Source of the DNA: Thoreauomyces humboldtii | Taxonomy: Eukaryota > Chytridiomycota > Chytridiomycetes > Spizellomycetales > Powellomycetaceae | Assembly: GCA_027596035.1 (NCBI GenBank) | Contig: JADGJA010000116.1 | Location: 1-40,462, forward strand | DNA length: 40,462 bases | Direction of reading: 5' to 3' | Shown: one piece after another, positions 9,734 through 19,619 of the stretch | Layout: the number at the start of each line of letters is the position of its first letter | Numbering within the stretch: position 1 is the stretch's first letter | Made by a program: the position numbers and the translations under genes | Notes under the pieces: generated by a model | What the model was told of the DNA's origin: nothing | Seen by the model: the letters and a program-made list of their open reading frames with translations, nothing else | Database searches by the model: none

Positions 9734-11877
9734 TCAGTACTCAACACTCTTCTGCGCGCACCTCCTGGCGTTCCTGTTGAAATCTTTCTTCTCGTCCTTC
9801 GTCCCGAAGTATAGAGCTGCGGCCTTGAGGTTGAGATGGGTGGTCGGATCGGAAGAGGGGACCTTCATGAAGAGTTCTGCCATGATGTCGAGGTAATCTC
9901 TCACGTTGTCCGGGCGCGCAACGCGGAAATACGGCACTCCGTCTTTGGACACGTGAGGGTGGAAGACTTCTGAGACGAAACGGATCCGGGGAGCCACTTC
10001 GGGGAAATCGTTGTGAAATCGCATTTGCACGCGGAACATGCCCCCATCATAGGTCATTGGAAGTTGGATGACTGCGTTCGCGAGTGTAGATCCCCACTGT
10101 CAGTCAAGAGGAAGCCTCGCTGTAAAGTGATATGCATTTCACGCACCTGTCAGATCCCACGCGAACGGGTTCCCATCCTCGAGTTCCATCAGCAGCGAGT
10201 TGTCGTATTGCTTCGACGCTTGTATTTGCTCAAACTAATGACCATAAGAGATATGGGTAAACGATGTTCGAACGAAAGCATAAGTGAAGGCTCTCTCTAC
10301 CTGGCTTTTGAGGTTGCTCGCAGTGGTCGTTTCATCCTTTAGCCATTGCGGAGAGAGCCTGCGTCCAAAAGACTAAGGCATCAGATTGGGAAGCATTAAT
10401 GAGCTGGGGACGACCGTTCCCTACTTTATCCAATTGGAAGGTTCGTCGAGGAGAGCTGCCTGCAGCTTTTTCAACCGTTCCTGTAGGCTGGCATACATAA
10501 ACACACCCTCCGTCGCGTTATTGCGAAACTCAAAGTTGGTCTTCACAAATGCTGCAGTTTCGAAAGCAGATGAGCACTTTGATGCGTCCAGTGGAAGAAC
10601 AAGGCTAGCATTCACCTGTTCCGTCTGTAATCTTTTCGCGTTCCTTTGCTATGACATCATCGTACAGGTTCTTATACCTAGTATCCGTTCATAAGGCTAT
10701 GTTCATATCTATCGTCGTTCGTATCGCTCGGCTTACATGAGAAACATGCGCTTTGTGATATCAACGAACGGATTTGTTTGCCGACACGTGCAAAATTGGC
10801 GCGTGATAGTATGCACTCCGTCCAGTTGAATCTCGGTCGACTTCCACCCTAAGCACTCTTCCAGACGATCGCATATAGACACGCGAATGGTTTCTGGAAG
10901 CGTCTCAGCATCGGTCGTTTTGCATAGCAGGGGAGTTTCAGTCCATCGCACCGTGGAGAATTTTTGCGTTGTAATCTGCAAGGATCTTTGGATCCTTCTC
11001 AGTATCATGCCCTGGTTCATTCCGATATGGTTCCTCGCAAAGGAGAGATTGTATGCTGATCTGTGGAGTAGTTTGCAGTAGTTTCAGCACTTCTGACGCT
11101 TTTCATGCGAAGTATGTCTATTGTTCGGTTACCAAGACAGATAGAATGCCGTGGGCGGCACTCCACTTTTCCGATGCATGTCCAGCTTCCCTGCCAGGTG
11201 ATCCATCGTCAGACAGCGCAATGCGCGATATCCAACATTCTTCGAGCGGTTCTCACCAGGTCCCCAAGATGCTCAGACAAACTTTCCCGCTGTGCGTAAA
11301 AAGGATCACAAAATGTTTCCGTCAGCACATCTCCTTCTCTGTCCCGCCATTTCGCGAGCTCTCAGTCGTCCATAGTTCCTCGTACTTCGCATATACGTTG
11401 GGATTGAATCGTACTCTGCCGTTTGACGTGGTCATGGCGATGACCTTTGGCGGTGCTTGTGGATACTGATCCCCCATCGTAAATACAAAGTCCTGTGTGA
11501 GACATGCGTGCATGAGCTTCGTTGTTCAAGACGACAAGCTCTCGGATCAGCGTTCCCATACAAACATGCCCAGTCTGCAAAGAGAAGTGAGCAGATATGT
11601 GAGAACGCCATGGAAACGCACGGACGTGAGACGGGATTGCGAGTCTCACGCGTAAGGAGTCTTTGGTGGACCAGTGATCAAGGTGTGCACATGCTTGATG
11701 TTCTTGTCATCGTACCACAGCTGGAACTGTTGGTCTGGACTCTTCTGTTTGGAGGAGGGCCACCCAAAAAGCGACCGTTCAGTGCCTTTTGTGGGACTGG
11801 AACAGGCAAGTGTAAATATTAGCTACCTGAATGTCCTGCAGTTCCTTTGTGATTCGCAGTACGGTTCTGTCGCTCAT
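9734..11877 (-). CDS. UBE2Z-like ubiquitin-conjugating enzyme with two UBC domains
   Basis: Thirteen exons splice in perfect frame to 431 residues: 11877-11827, 11744-11650, 11574-11562, 11492-11386, 11289-11257, 11190-11133, 11060-10952, 10893-10737, 10677-10616, 10551-10425, 10358-10301, 10234-10147, 10071-9734. The N-terminal domain matches UBE2Z: [66 protein letters not shown] with the catalytic Cys, then SIQSLL...EPYRNEPG and a C-terminal HETIRVSICDRLEE helix. Human UBE2Z takes ubiquitin or FAT10 from UBA6. After a linker (about residues 270-310) a second UBC-like fold follows: NPFAWDLTV, MTYDGGMFRVQMRFHNDFPEVAPRIRF, FHPHVSKDGVPYF. The position after the HPHV turn holds no Cys, so this half is probably a non-catalytic UEV-type domain. 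Exon 3 is only 13 nt. Confidence 0.9.
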
Positions 11878-12290
11878 GAGTGTGGTACTGAGGTGATGTG
11901 AACAACGTAAACCCGGGGTGAGGGCAGGAGACGTGGGAAAAGGCGAAGGACGAAGACGAACAGGAAGAACGACGGAGTGAAAACAACGGGAACGAGATCG
12001 ACAGACCGGGGCATGCAAAACCAGAGAGACGGGAGGCCAAGGGAAAAGACTCACGGAGAGAGAGCGAGCGAGCGAGCGAGAGACAGCGGTGTTCTGCTTG
12101 TCCGAAACTCTCGGATACTTGTGGAGATCGTGACTCATCGCAGCTTCCCCATTCCCATGCGCCGCTGAGGCGGCCTGGCCACACTCTCCAAACAAGGAAT
12201 TTACTCCAACAAGAATCCACACAGACTTGACTTCGGTGTGCAATACTCCAGAAGACAGACTCAAAAAGGCTTTACGCGATCTCTTCCGTT
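11878..12290. other. Divergent promoter region with GAGC repeat
   Basis: Spacer between the divergent starts of the E2 gene and the EF-hand gene. It holds a purine-rich stretch and a short GAGC/GAGA simple repeat near 12055-12084. One minus-strand open frame crosses it into the E2 exon 1, but the E2 family N-terminus (MSDRT...) argues for the downstream ATG. Confidence 0.5.
12055..12084. repeat. GAGC/GAGA simple repeat
   Basis: About four tandem GCGA/GAGC units flanked by GAGA tracts. It lies in the divergent promoter between the E2 and EF-hand genes. GA-rich tracts are common in fungal promoters; no specific function is visible. Confidence 0.5.
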
Positions 12291-12797
12291 ATGGCTTCCT
12301 TTTCCGAAAAACAAATAGCGGACTTCAAGGAAACGTTCTCGTTGGTAACTGGGTTTCCCTTACGTTTACAATTCCACTCCTTGGCACGCCTGACACACAT
12401 CTCTTACGGCTGGTCGCAGGTGGACGAAGACAGCGATGGGCTCATTGATGCCGCTGCCTGCATGAACGTCCTTCGGTCGTGCGGTCAACTTCCTCCACAA
12501 TCGCTACTGAAAGACATCAAGCCCACGTTGGACTTTCCCGATTTCCTGTCCTTGATCAGTCGTCTGGGGGCTCATCCCGTGGATAGCGAAGAGAAGGAAG
12601 TCAGAGAGGCTTTCACCACCTTCGATCCGGAGAGGACGGGGACCGTATCACTACAGCAGCTCAAGAAGGTCCTTTCGAACGTCGGGGAGCGGCTGACACC
12701 GGACGAGTTGGACGACTTTGTCAAGGAGATCGGGGAAACAAAGGACGGGCGGATCGCCATCGATGATTGCGTGAGGGTCCTCACGAACAGAGTCTAG
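12291..12797 (+). CDS. Calmodulin/myosin light chain-like EF-hand protein
   Basis: The frame is continuous for 168 codons, but residues after FKETFSL do not fit the family until VDEDSDG. A 75-nt GT...AG intron (12345-12419), a multiple of three without stop, fits this gap. Removing it gives 143 residues and the family phrase FSEKQIADFKETFSLVDEDSDGLID. Four EF-hand units are expected: loop 1 DEDSDGLIDAAA is good except for its last position, the second is absent or degenerate, loop 3 (DPERTGTVSLQQ) and loop 4 (GETKDGRIAIDD) lack several calcium ligands. That pattern is closer to a myosin light chain or a Cdc4-like light chain than to true calmodulin. Such proteins bind IQ motifs in myosin necks. 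The partner cannot be told from here. Confidence 0.82.
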   Translation: MASFSEKQIADFKETFSLVTGFPLRLQFHSLARLTHISYGWSQVDEDSDGLIDAAACMNVLRSCGQLPPQSLLKDIKPTLDFPDFLSLISRLGAHPVDSEEKEVREAFTTFDPERTGTVSLQQLKKVLSNVGERLTPDELDDFVKEIGETKDGRIAIDDCVRVLTNRV

Positions 12798-13252
12798 GAT
12801 AGAATTTGGGAAAAACACGAACAAGACCGCTGCTGGATCGATGTCTCTTGCTCCGTCTTCAGCCTCCGTGGATGACCTGCCCTGTACACAAGTCGCACCG
12901 GCTCAAGTATACGACCACGCACACCTTCTGTGATAGCGAGCAGTATCTTGCACGCAGAGTCCAGGAATTCTGCAAACCATGCCTCAGGTTCGAAGTACGC
13001 TGGTTCTCCAGCTACTTGATTGGGACCATCTTGCTCATTGAACACAGGCTCGTCAGCAAGCCTGATGAATATGTAATTCATGTTCATCATATCTGACAAG
13101 CCTCGTACGATTCTTGCATATGAGTGGTGGCGCAGTCTATCATGACGTCCAAAACGAGGCTGCGCGTCCGAGGCATTTCCCCCATTTTGTATGCATGCAA
13201 CAGCAGCCGAAGGCTCATTCCGAAACTTCCAAACGAAAGTGCACCGGAAGCC
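12798..13252. other. Spacer upstream of Rieske gene with doubtful minus ORF
   Basis: This region lies between two plus-strand genes and should carry the Rieske gene promoter. A minus-strand frame is open over most of it (from near 13250 to a stop at 12794). It has acidic/hydrophobic runs (EPEAWFAEFLDSACKILLAI) that look somewhat protein-like, and a plus-strand frame is open too. No family is recognised and no start can be justified, so it is not called as a gene. Confidence 0.35.
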
Positions 13253-14511
13253 ATGACATCTTCGCTAGCACCCGCTCGTCTGGCCTCCACGACCTACTGG
13301 GCTCGTTCCGTCTCGAAGCTTGCAGCCCCAACACCAGCAAAGACAGGGAGGGCTTCCGTCGCCGCGCACCCGGCTCGCTCCGTTGCTGCTCACCTCAACG
13401 GCGTCCAGCTCATATCAACGACGAACTTCACAGGTACGATCCTCAGTCACAGCCGTTATTACGGTGTTAATTCAGGAGGCGTGGCACATGTCAGATTCTT
13501 GCAAGCAAATCTGGAATTGGGATCACTGTCTTGTGTGCGCGGGAAAACTCGAAGCGTGCTTTTGCTAACGTTCCCCTCTTTCTTGCAGCCAACAACACGG
13601 CATTCAGCCAGAAGCGATTCTATGCTGCCCCCGTCTACGAAGTGAAATCTACCGCCGATGTGACCTCCCCGCCACGAGAGCAGGACGCTTATAAGATTCA
13701 GCACCACGACAACACCTCCTCCCGCAACTTTGCTTACTTCATGGTCGGAAGTCTGTCCTTTGTCGGAGCCGCGGCGGCGAAGAACATCGTCACCGACTAC
13801 CTTGTCCACTTTGCGGCGTCGGCTGATGTCCTGGCCATGGCGAAAGTGGAGGTTGACATGGCATCCGTGCCAGAAGGCAAGAACGTGATCCTGAAGGTAG
13901 GAAGTGAAACCGGCTGGAGACGGCCTGGATGTTGTGGGAGAGCGTGGAGGGGAGAACTGTTTTCAAGCGGTCGTTTTTTGGGACCGCCATGGGTTTGGCA
14001 AGAGTACTAAGCACAGCCCAAATTTGGTTTTTCACAGTGGCGTGGAAAGCCCGTCTTTATCCGTCACCGCACCGCCGACGAGATTGCCGAGGCCAACTCT
14101 GTGGCCCTGTCGGAGCTTCGAGATCCCGAGACGGATGCCGATCGGACAAAGAAGCCCGAGTGGCTCGTTATGCTGGGTGCGTAAATCGAGAAATATGAGG
14201 ATGTTGCATTGACGCATGCTCACACTCCGAACCATTGTCTATTTTTTTCAGGCGTGTGCACTCATCTGGGATGCGTCCCAATCGGCGAGGGTAAGACCTT
14301 CTCTCTTTTGACTCCATTGCTGTTTTCTTGTGCCCAAACTAACGCTTATTGGGGCTTTCTTGCAGCTGGCGAGTATGGAGGCTGGTTCTGCCCTTGCCAC
14401 GGGTCCCACTACGACATTTCTGGTCGCATCAGGAAGGGCCCTGCCCCCCTCAACCTCGAGGTACCTGTTTATGACTTCAACGAAGCCGATGGCAAGATTG
14501 TTATTGGATAG
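13253..14511 (+). CDS. RIP1: Rieske iron-sulfur subunit of cytochrome bc1 complex
   Basis: Five exons (13253-13433, 13589-13896, 14038-14176, 14252-14290, 14366-14511) give 270 residues. The protein carries the 2Fe-2S cluster of respiratory complex III that takes electrons from ubiquinol. The N-terminus is an Ala/Ser/Arg-rich presequence. [22 protein letters not shown] is the transmembrane anchor (about residues 95-120), followed by the flexible hinge ([21 protein letters not shown]). The cluster-binding boxes are intact: CTHLGC and CPCHGSHYD, each with its Cys and His ligands. The ending [11 protein letters not shown] is typical. Start chosen as the ATG before the presequence; an in-frame Met further upstream would add an unlikely leader. 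Confidence 0.96.
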
Positions 14512-14779
14512 ACTTTGCTTTGGTCTTGTTTGGGCGTCATCTGTATACACGATCGCTTTCTACCCATTCTTTTTTCCGAAAAACATTTATTATTCCCACG
14601 GCATCGAAGAACGTACTTTGTTATTAGGCAAGTCTGTATATTCGGGCGCAACTTGCAGCGTGATAGATCGGTGTTGGCTATGCTAGTTGATCTTGGGTTT
14701 TCCGCGTTTCCCTGCGCGAGCGGATCCTGCGCAAATCCCCCGACGTTCCCCAAGAACATCTTCCTTCCACCGGACCGTC

Positions 14780-16831
14780 ATGTTGCGCGCTTCGGCTCGT
14801 TTCCAATGTCACCGTGGGATTCGCAGGCACGCAGTAGTAGTGCCGCCAAATCCACTCCGCAGCTCCAGTCCTCTCACAGCACCGACTCACTGCACTCGGC
14901 AACCAACTGCAGAGAGAGCAGCACATGCCAGAAGCAGCAGCAGCAACAGCCGAATCTGGTCCCAACAGTTCAAAGCACAGCCTGGGCACCCTAGGACGCA
15001 CAAATGCGGGGAATTGAGGTCCTCGGATGTAGGAAAAGAGGTGGTTCTGTCGGGATGGGCGCTCTCGGCTCGCAAGATCGGTGCCGACATTTCCTTTCTT
15101 CCCGTTCGTGACGCTTCGGGAATCGCGCAGCTGGTGCTCGAGACCTCCTCCGATGCGACGCCTGAAGCAAAAGCACTGAGAGAACTTCTTCTCTCAGTGA
15201 TGCCAGAGTCCATCGTGTCCGCTCGAGGGGTGGTCCGGAATCGACCTTCCGATGCTGTTAACCAGGATCAAGCCACAGGACAGGTCGAGGTCTTCCTCAG
15301 GGAGCTGCAGGTCCTCAACCCTGCAGATAGTCTTCCGTTCTCTACCGCTCCTCGCGCCAAACTTCCATCAGAGGAAACGCGCCTGAAGTACCGATATGTG
15401 GACCTACGACGACAGGCGCTGCAGGACAATCTCAGGAAACGCTCCCTCGCTGCTCATACCGTGAGGAACTACCTACATGACAAAGCTTTCGTTGAGGTCG
15501 AGACCCCTCTGCTCTTCAAGTCAACGCCAGAGGGAGCGAGGGAGTTTTTGGTACCGACGCGGCAGCGTGGTCAGTTCTACGCCCTTCCTCAGTCCCCTCA
15601 GCAGTACAAGCAGGTCCTCATGTCGGCTAGCATCGACAGGTACTACCAGATCGCGAAGTGCTTTCGCGACGAATCCCTTGGAGCCGATCGTCAGCCAGAG
15701 TTCACGCAGATCGATTTGGAGATGAGCTTTGTGAGGATGGAGGACGTAATGGAGCTGATGGAGGGCCTCGTGAAGAAGATTTGGAAGGTGGTTGCGGAAG
15801 TGGATCTCGTCAATCCGTTTCCCAAGATGACGTACAAGGAGGCGATGCGGCGATTTGGATCCGATAAGCCCGATACCCGATTTGGCATGGAGATCTCCGA
15901 CGTCACGGCGTGCTTTCCTGGGATTTCGCCATCTGAACATGGCAGTACCGTGGTGGAAGTATTCAAGGTCAACCAAGGAGCAGCGCATCTGAGCAACAAG
16001 GAGCTTGCCAAGCTTTTCGAGCAGCTCATGGCGGAAGAGTTCCCTCTGCTCGGTGGGAAACTCGAACCACGGAATCTTGCTTTTGTTCGCGCTCCTGCTT
16101 CCCTTGAACAGGACTGGACGGGAAAGCTCAAATTCGCCAACGACCACCCACCAGATCTGCGAATTGCACTTGAAAAGGCGGTCGGAGGCGTACAGCCCGG
16201 AGACCTCCTGGTATTCAACCGTCGAGTTGCAGGCTACCTCGGCCCACATACCATCGCCGGTCGAGCCCGTCTGCTCATCAGCAAAGCACTGGTCACTGCC
16301 GGTCACCTCGATTTGACGGCCACCCTCAACTTTTTGTGGATTCACTCTTTCCCTCTCTTCTCTCCCACCCGTTGGCCCGTACCTGCGCACGAGCAGGTCG
16401 CCTACGAATCGACCCATCATCCCTTCACAGCACCCACACCAGAATCTCTCTCCGAGCTCCGAGACGACCCGGCCAGCGTCCTCGGGCAACACTACGACCT
16501 CGTCCTCAACGGTCAGGAGATCGGCGGCGGGTCCGTCCGAGTCCACGACCCAAAGCTCCAGCGATACATCTTTTCCGAAGTGCTTGGCATGTCGGAAGAA
16601 CGCGTGGAACGGGATTTCGGTCATCTCCTGGATGCGCTGCGGTTCGGGTGTCCGCCTCACGGTGGCATGGCACTCGGATTCGATAGGTTGATGGCCATCC
16701 TGAGTGGAGCCGCTAGTATCAGGGACGTCATCGCGTTCCCGAAGCTCAGTGGAGGGGATCTCTTTGTGGAGAGTCCGGCTCCCGTCAGTCAGAAGGCGTT
16801 GAAAGAGTACCATCTGAGTATCGCAGAGTAA
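14780..16831 (+). CDS. MSD1: Mitochondrial aspartyl-tRNA synthetase
   Basis: Single exon of 683 residues, a class II synthetase of bacterial (AspS) type that charges mitochondrial tRNA-Asp. The frame is open 93 nt further upstream, but the Met at 14780 begins a basic presequence (MLRASARF...) and is preferred. The anticodon-binding OB-fold is near residues 75-190 (VVLSGWALSARKIGADISFLPVRD). Class II motif 1 is around FVEVETPLLFKSTPEGAREF, motif 2 is IAKCFRDE followed by QPEFTQIDLEMSF, and motif 3 is GGMALGFDRLMAI. The GAD-insert region, a mark of bacterial-type AspRS, lies between motifs 2 and 3. The gene lies 268 bp after the Rieske gene on the same strand and tail to tail with the next gene, 91 bp apart. 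Confidence 0.95.
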   Translation: MLRASARFQCHRGIRRHAVVVPPNPLRSSSPLTAPTHCTRQPTAERAAHARSSSSNSRIWSQQFKAQPGHPRTHKCGELRSSDVGKEVVLSGWALSARKIGADISFLPVRDASGIAQLVLETSSDATPEAKALRELLLSVMPESIVSARGVVRNRPSDAVNQDQATGQVEVFLRELQVLNPADSLPFSTAPRAKLPSEETRLKYRYVDLRRQALQDNLRKRSLAAHTVRNYLHDKAFVEVETPLLFKSTPEGAREFLVPTRQRGQFYALPQSPQQYKQVLMSASIDRYYQIAKCFRDESLGADRQPEFTQIDLEMSFVRMEDVMELMEGLVKKIWKVVAEVDLVNPFPKMTYKEAMRRFGSDKPDTRFGMEISDVTACFPGISPSEHGSTVVEVFKVNQGAAHLSNKELAKLFEQLMAEEFPLLGGKLEPRNLAFVRAPASLEQDWTGKLKFANDHPPDLRIALEKAVGGVQPGDLLVFNRRVAGYLGPHTIAGRARLLISKALVTAGHLDLTATLNFLWIHSFPLFSPTRWPVPAHEQVAYESTHHPFTAPTPESLSELRDDPASVLGQHYDLVLNGQEIGGGSVRVHDPKLQRYIFSEVLGMSEERVERDFGHLLDALRFGCPPHGGMALGFDRLMAILSGAASIRDVIAFPKLSGGDLFVESPAPVSQKALKEYHLSIAE

Positions 16832-16922
16832 GAGGATATGTTGTACGACTATCGTTAGCCCGCGTACAGGCAATTATCCAGACCGTAGTCTAGTTCATAT
16901 CTCTATCCTTTTCTATTGAATC

Positions 16923-17942
16923 CTAATTCTTCGGTTGCCAGTCTATCTGATCCGTTCTGTTCACAGTCGATATCAGACTTTCCACAATCCAATCCACGTC
17001 GCTCACCCTCCACTGCCAGGCAAGGGCGCGCTCGCCTCCGTCGCCTAATTCGACCACCTCGTCCTCCGGGGTGAAATGTGGGGTGATGAATTGAAGATCC
17101 ATTTTCCGTCGTGTATCCCTCAGCAATACCTTCCCGGTATCAGCCTCAGTAAGGACAAAGTCCAGGTCAACGTCTACGCGTACGTCAATTTTGAAGATGA
17201 CCCCATCGTCCATGGCACGCTGCATCACCTCCTTTTGCCTTACGTGAGAAGTGAAGACCTGATCTTCCTCCGGAACCACCAACTCGATGAGACTCCACCA
17301 CTTTTGACACACATAACCAGCGGGAACCGGATACGGACCGTACGTAAAATGGGTACCCGTAACTGTGACCTTCGGTATTCCCCTCACATGAAACGTGACG
17401 CATTGACCCTTCTCCGTCACGCTGCGCTGTGCAGCCGCAAATCGATCCGCGAGGGCCTTCACCATCCGTTTGCGGAGGACCTCGCTGTCCGATGCGCGTT
17501 GTGGGTCCGACAGGAGTGCAAAAAGGTTCTGAGCGATGACGCTCGCGTCGGTGCAGAACTGAGTCGGGAAGTCGTAGGTCGGGTGTTGAAGATGCTTTCG
17601 AGCGCGAGCTGTGCCGATGGCCAGAAAGTATTTGTCACGAAGGACGGTCCAAAGGGAGGGCTTTGAACGGCGGGGTGGGGAAGTGCTGAGAAGCCATGGA
17701 TAGTCGCCTAGCTCTGCTGATGCGGATGCTCCGGCGTTAAATAGTGAGGGGAGCGGAAAAGCCGAGCTAGTGTTCAAGGTGGGTATTGGATTTGAAGGTA
17801 TTGGTGGTGCTCGTTCCGGGGGTTGCGACGACGCGGCGCGGCGACAGGCATCGGGTTGCAAGAACCGAGAACAAGTCCGATGAGCGATACGGCAGCTGCC
17901 GGCCCTCTGCCCGCCAGTACAGATTCGTGGTATGAAGGACAT
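16923..17942 (-). CDS. Putative mitochondrial protein, possibly Tim44/mL45-like
   Basis: Intronless frame of 339 residues. The first 60 residues are Arg/Ser/Pro/Ala rich without acids, which fits a mitochondrial presequence. The middle part is helical (residues of about 115-185), and the last 150 residues alternate strands and turns (VTFHVRGIPKVTVTG, IFKIDVRVDVDLDFVLT, VLLRDTRRKMDLQFIT), ending in LAWQWRVSDVDWIVES. That layout recalls the Tim44 C-terminal/mL45/Mba1 fold, which binds the inner membrane or the mitoribosome exit. The resemblance is of shape, not of a motif I can vouch for, so the function stays open. The gene is head to head with the PPR gene, 144 bp apart, which fits a shared mitochondrial gene-expression theme. 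Confidence 0.7.
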   Translation of the reverse strand: MSFIPRICTGGQRAGSCRIAHRTCSRFLQPDACRRAASSQPPERAPPIPSNPIPTLNTSSAFPLPSLFNAGASASAELGDYPWLLSTSPPRRSKPSLWTVLRDKYFLAIGTARARKHLQHPTYDFPTQFCTDASVIAQNLFALLSDPQRASDSEVLRKRMVKALADRFAAAQRSVTEKGQCVTFHVRGIPKVTVTGTHFTYGPYPVPAGYVCQKWWSLIELVVPEEDQVFTSHVRQKEVMQRAMDDGVIFKIDVRVDVDLDFVLTEADTGKVLLRDTRRKMDLQFITPHFTPEDEVVELGDGGERALAWQWRVSDVDWIVESLISTVNRTDQIDWQPKN

Positions 17943-18086
17943 GTCTGCTTCCGTTTGTAGGCGTGAGAATCGCCAATGAGATTACCAGAGGAAGGAAAGC
18001 AAAAAGCTGGCTCGCAAGCTCGCATGCGCTTTGTTCCGAGACCGCATAAGAATCCTTGACGAAACCAAGATCACCCCAGCAAAACC

Positions 18087-19448
18087 ATGAAGCTCACACC
18101 GCTTCTCAGGCTGAGTGCCTCAAGGTCGGCTATGGCGCTGGCGAGCACAGTCCTCAATGCACCGAAAGCCGTCGCAACCGCTTCCCGGCCGAACGCTTCT
18201 ACTCCCAGCCCGGCATCTTTGTCCGACCCCTTGGCGTTCCGGAAATTCAACCAAGCCGTCGACCTTGACAATGCCTATGATACCTGGCGATGGTACAGGA
18301 CCCTTGCACAGTCCAATGATGTTGTCAAGCTCAACTTGGGAGCGTTCCGGGCCGTTCTCCGATTGATCAAGGGAAACCAGGTCGTTTTCAGCAGATCGCC
18401 CGTTGCACGTGTGCAGCTCCTGGATGAAGTGTGGACGGCCGTGGAAAAGTCAGATGTCATTCCAGACAAATCGCTTTACCTCACATTCGTCGAGCTGTAT
18501 GGTCGGGTCGGTGATCAGGCTGGGATCACGAAAGTCGTTCAAGCTATGAAGGCAGCCAAAGAGCCTACCGATGACCTGCTCATCCAGCAATGGATCATGG
18601 CCACGCTCGCTCGCGCGGGATCCGTGGATGAAGCTTCTGTCATCTACCAGAAGCACAGGGATTCTGTCGGAGCGAACCGTTCCTTCGCCAACGCATACAT
18701 CGCGGGATGCGCTCGTGGAGGTCATGAGGATGCCATGCTTCGCATGTTCAAGGACATGCAGAAGAACGGTCCCAAGCCGGACAATGGAACTTACAACGCC
18801 GTCATCCAGTATTATATCGGAAAGGAAAATATCGCTGAAGCCACCAAGTACTTCGAGCAGCGCATCCAAACACCCGGCGCCTCGACCGTCATCTACAACG
18901 CCATGCTCTTTGCTCATATCCGCGCCGGCGACGGGGCTAAAGCCCACGCCCTCGTCGCTCAAATGACCGCGCAGAAGTTGAACTTTGACCATATCACCTT
19001 CGAACACCTCGTCCGTCTCGCTGCCCTCGATGGCCGCACTGCCGACGCTTGGTCGCTGGTCCATTCCATGGACCGCAGGCCAATATCCCTCCTCGCAAGC
19101 CTTGCGAAAGCGACGGGGCCCGCCACCACATCCCCAGAATCGTTCGAGAAGTTCAAGACGTCCCTAAACTCGACACAAGTCCAACTTAGGCCCAAGGTTC
19201 TCGAAACTCTGCTGAAGGGATATAGAGCGATTCCGGATGCGGCATCCGCGGAAGCTGTTCTCTCATGGTTCGAGAAAGCCGGTTTCCCCGTCGAATCACG
19301 TCTTCATAGCTTGGTGGTGGATGCCTATCTTTCCCAGGAGGATGTGCCAAACGCTCAACGAATTGCGAACCAGGACGGGGTAGAGCTTGCGCCGCGGACC
19401 AAGTCTAATCTCCTCAACGCGACGGAGGGCAAGGCAGCGTCAGTTTAG
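18087..19448 (+). CDS. Mitochondrial pentatricopeptide repeat (PPR) protein
   Basis: Intronless frame of 453 residues. The N-terminus (about 1-45) is Ser/Ala/Arg rich and acid-free, a likely mitochondrial presequence. From about residue 125 the protein is a run of about 35-residue helical repeats with PPR signatures: VTLYVELYGRVGDQAG-like, ANAYIAGCARGGHEDAMLRMFKDM, GTYNAVIQYYIGKENIAEA, VIYNAMLFAHIRAGDGAKA. Others are weaker toward the C-terminus. PPR proteins bind organellar RNA and act in processing, stability or translation. No extra catalytic domain is visible. The target RNA cannot be inferred. Next to it, head to head, lies another probable mitochondrial gene. Confidence 0.88.
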   Translation: MKLTPLLRLSASRSAMALASTVLNAPKAVATASRPNASTPSPASLSDPLAFRKFNQAVDLDNAYDTWRWYRTLAQSNDVVKLNLGAFRAVLRLIKGNQVVFSRSPVARVQLLDEVWTAVEKSDVIPDKSLYLTFVELYGRVGDQAGITKVVQAMKAAKEPTDDLLIQQWIMATLARAGSVDEASVIYQKHRDSVGANRSFANAYIAGCARGGHEDAMLRMFKDMQKNGPKPDNGTYNAVIQYYIGKENIAEATKYFEQRIQTPGASTVIYNAMLFAHIRAGDGAKAHALVAQMTAQKLNFDHITFEHLVRLAALDGRTADAWSLVHSMDRRPISLLASLAKATGPATTSPESFEKFKTSLNSTQVQLRPKVLETLLKGYRAIPDAASAEAVLSWFEKAGFPVESRLHSLVVDAYLSQEDVPNAQRIANQDGVELAPRTKSNLLNATEGKAASV

Positions 19449-19619
19449 ACTATCTCGCCGTATGGGCAAGTCATCTTTATAGCATAGCAATAGCGGTTCG
19501 GCTCGACGGCACCGGCCCTTACTTCCTTGTGGTTCGGGTGTGATCATAAAAGTGGCGATTGCGCCGGACCTAAGCTCTCTACACTGCTCTCTATCTGTCT
19601 GCTCTGTCCGAGCCTGGGC

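Noticed and set aside
12345..12419. Reading the EF-hand frame through as a 168-residue protein
   Set aside because: The inserted 25 residues break the first EF-hand and have clean GT and AG borders, so an intron is the simpler reading.
15521..16873. 450-codon minus-strand open frame
   Set aside because: It lies fully antisense to the AspRS gene, whose motifs are intact. Long antisense frames are expected in GC-rich codon-biased genes.
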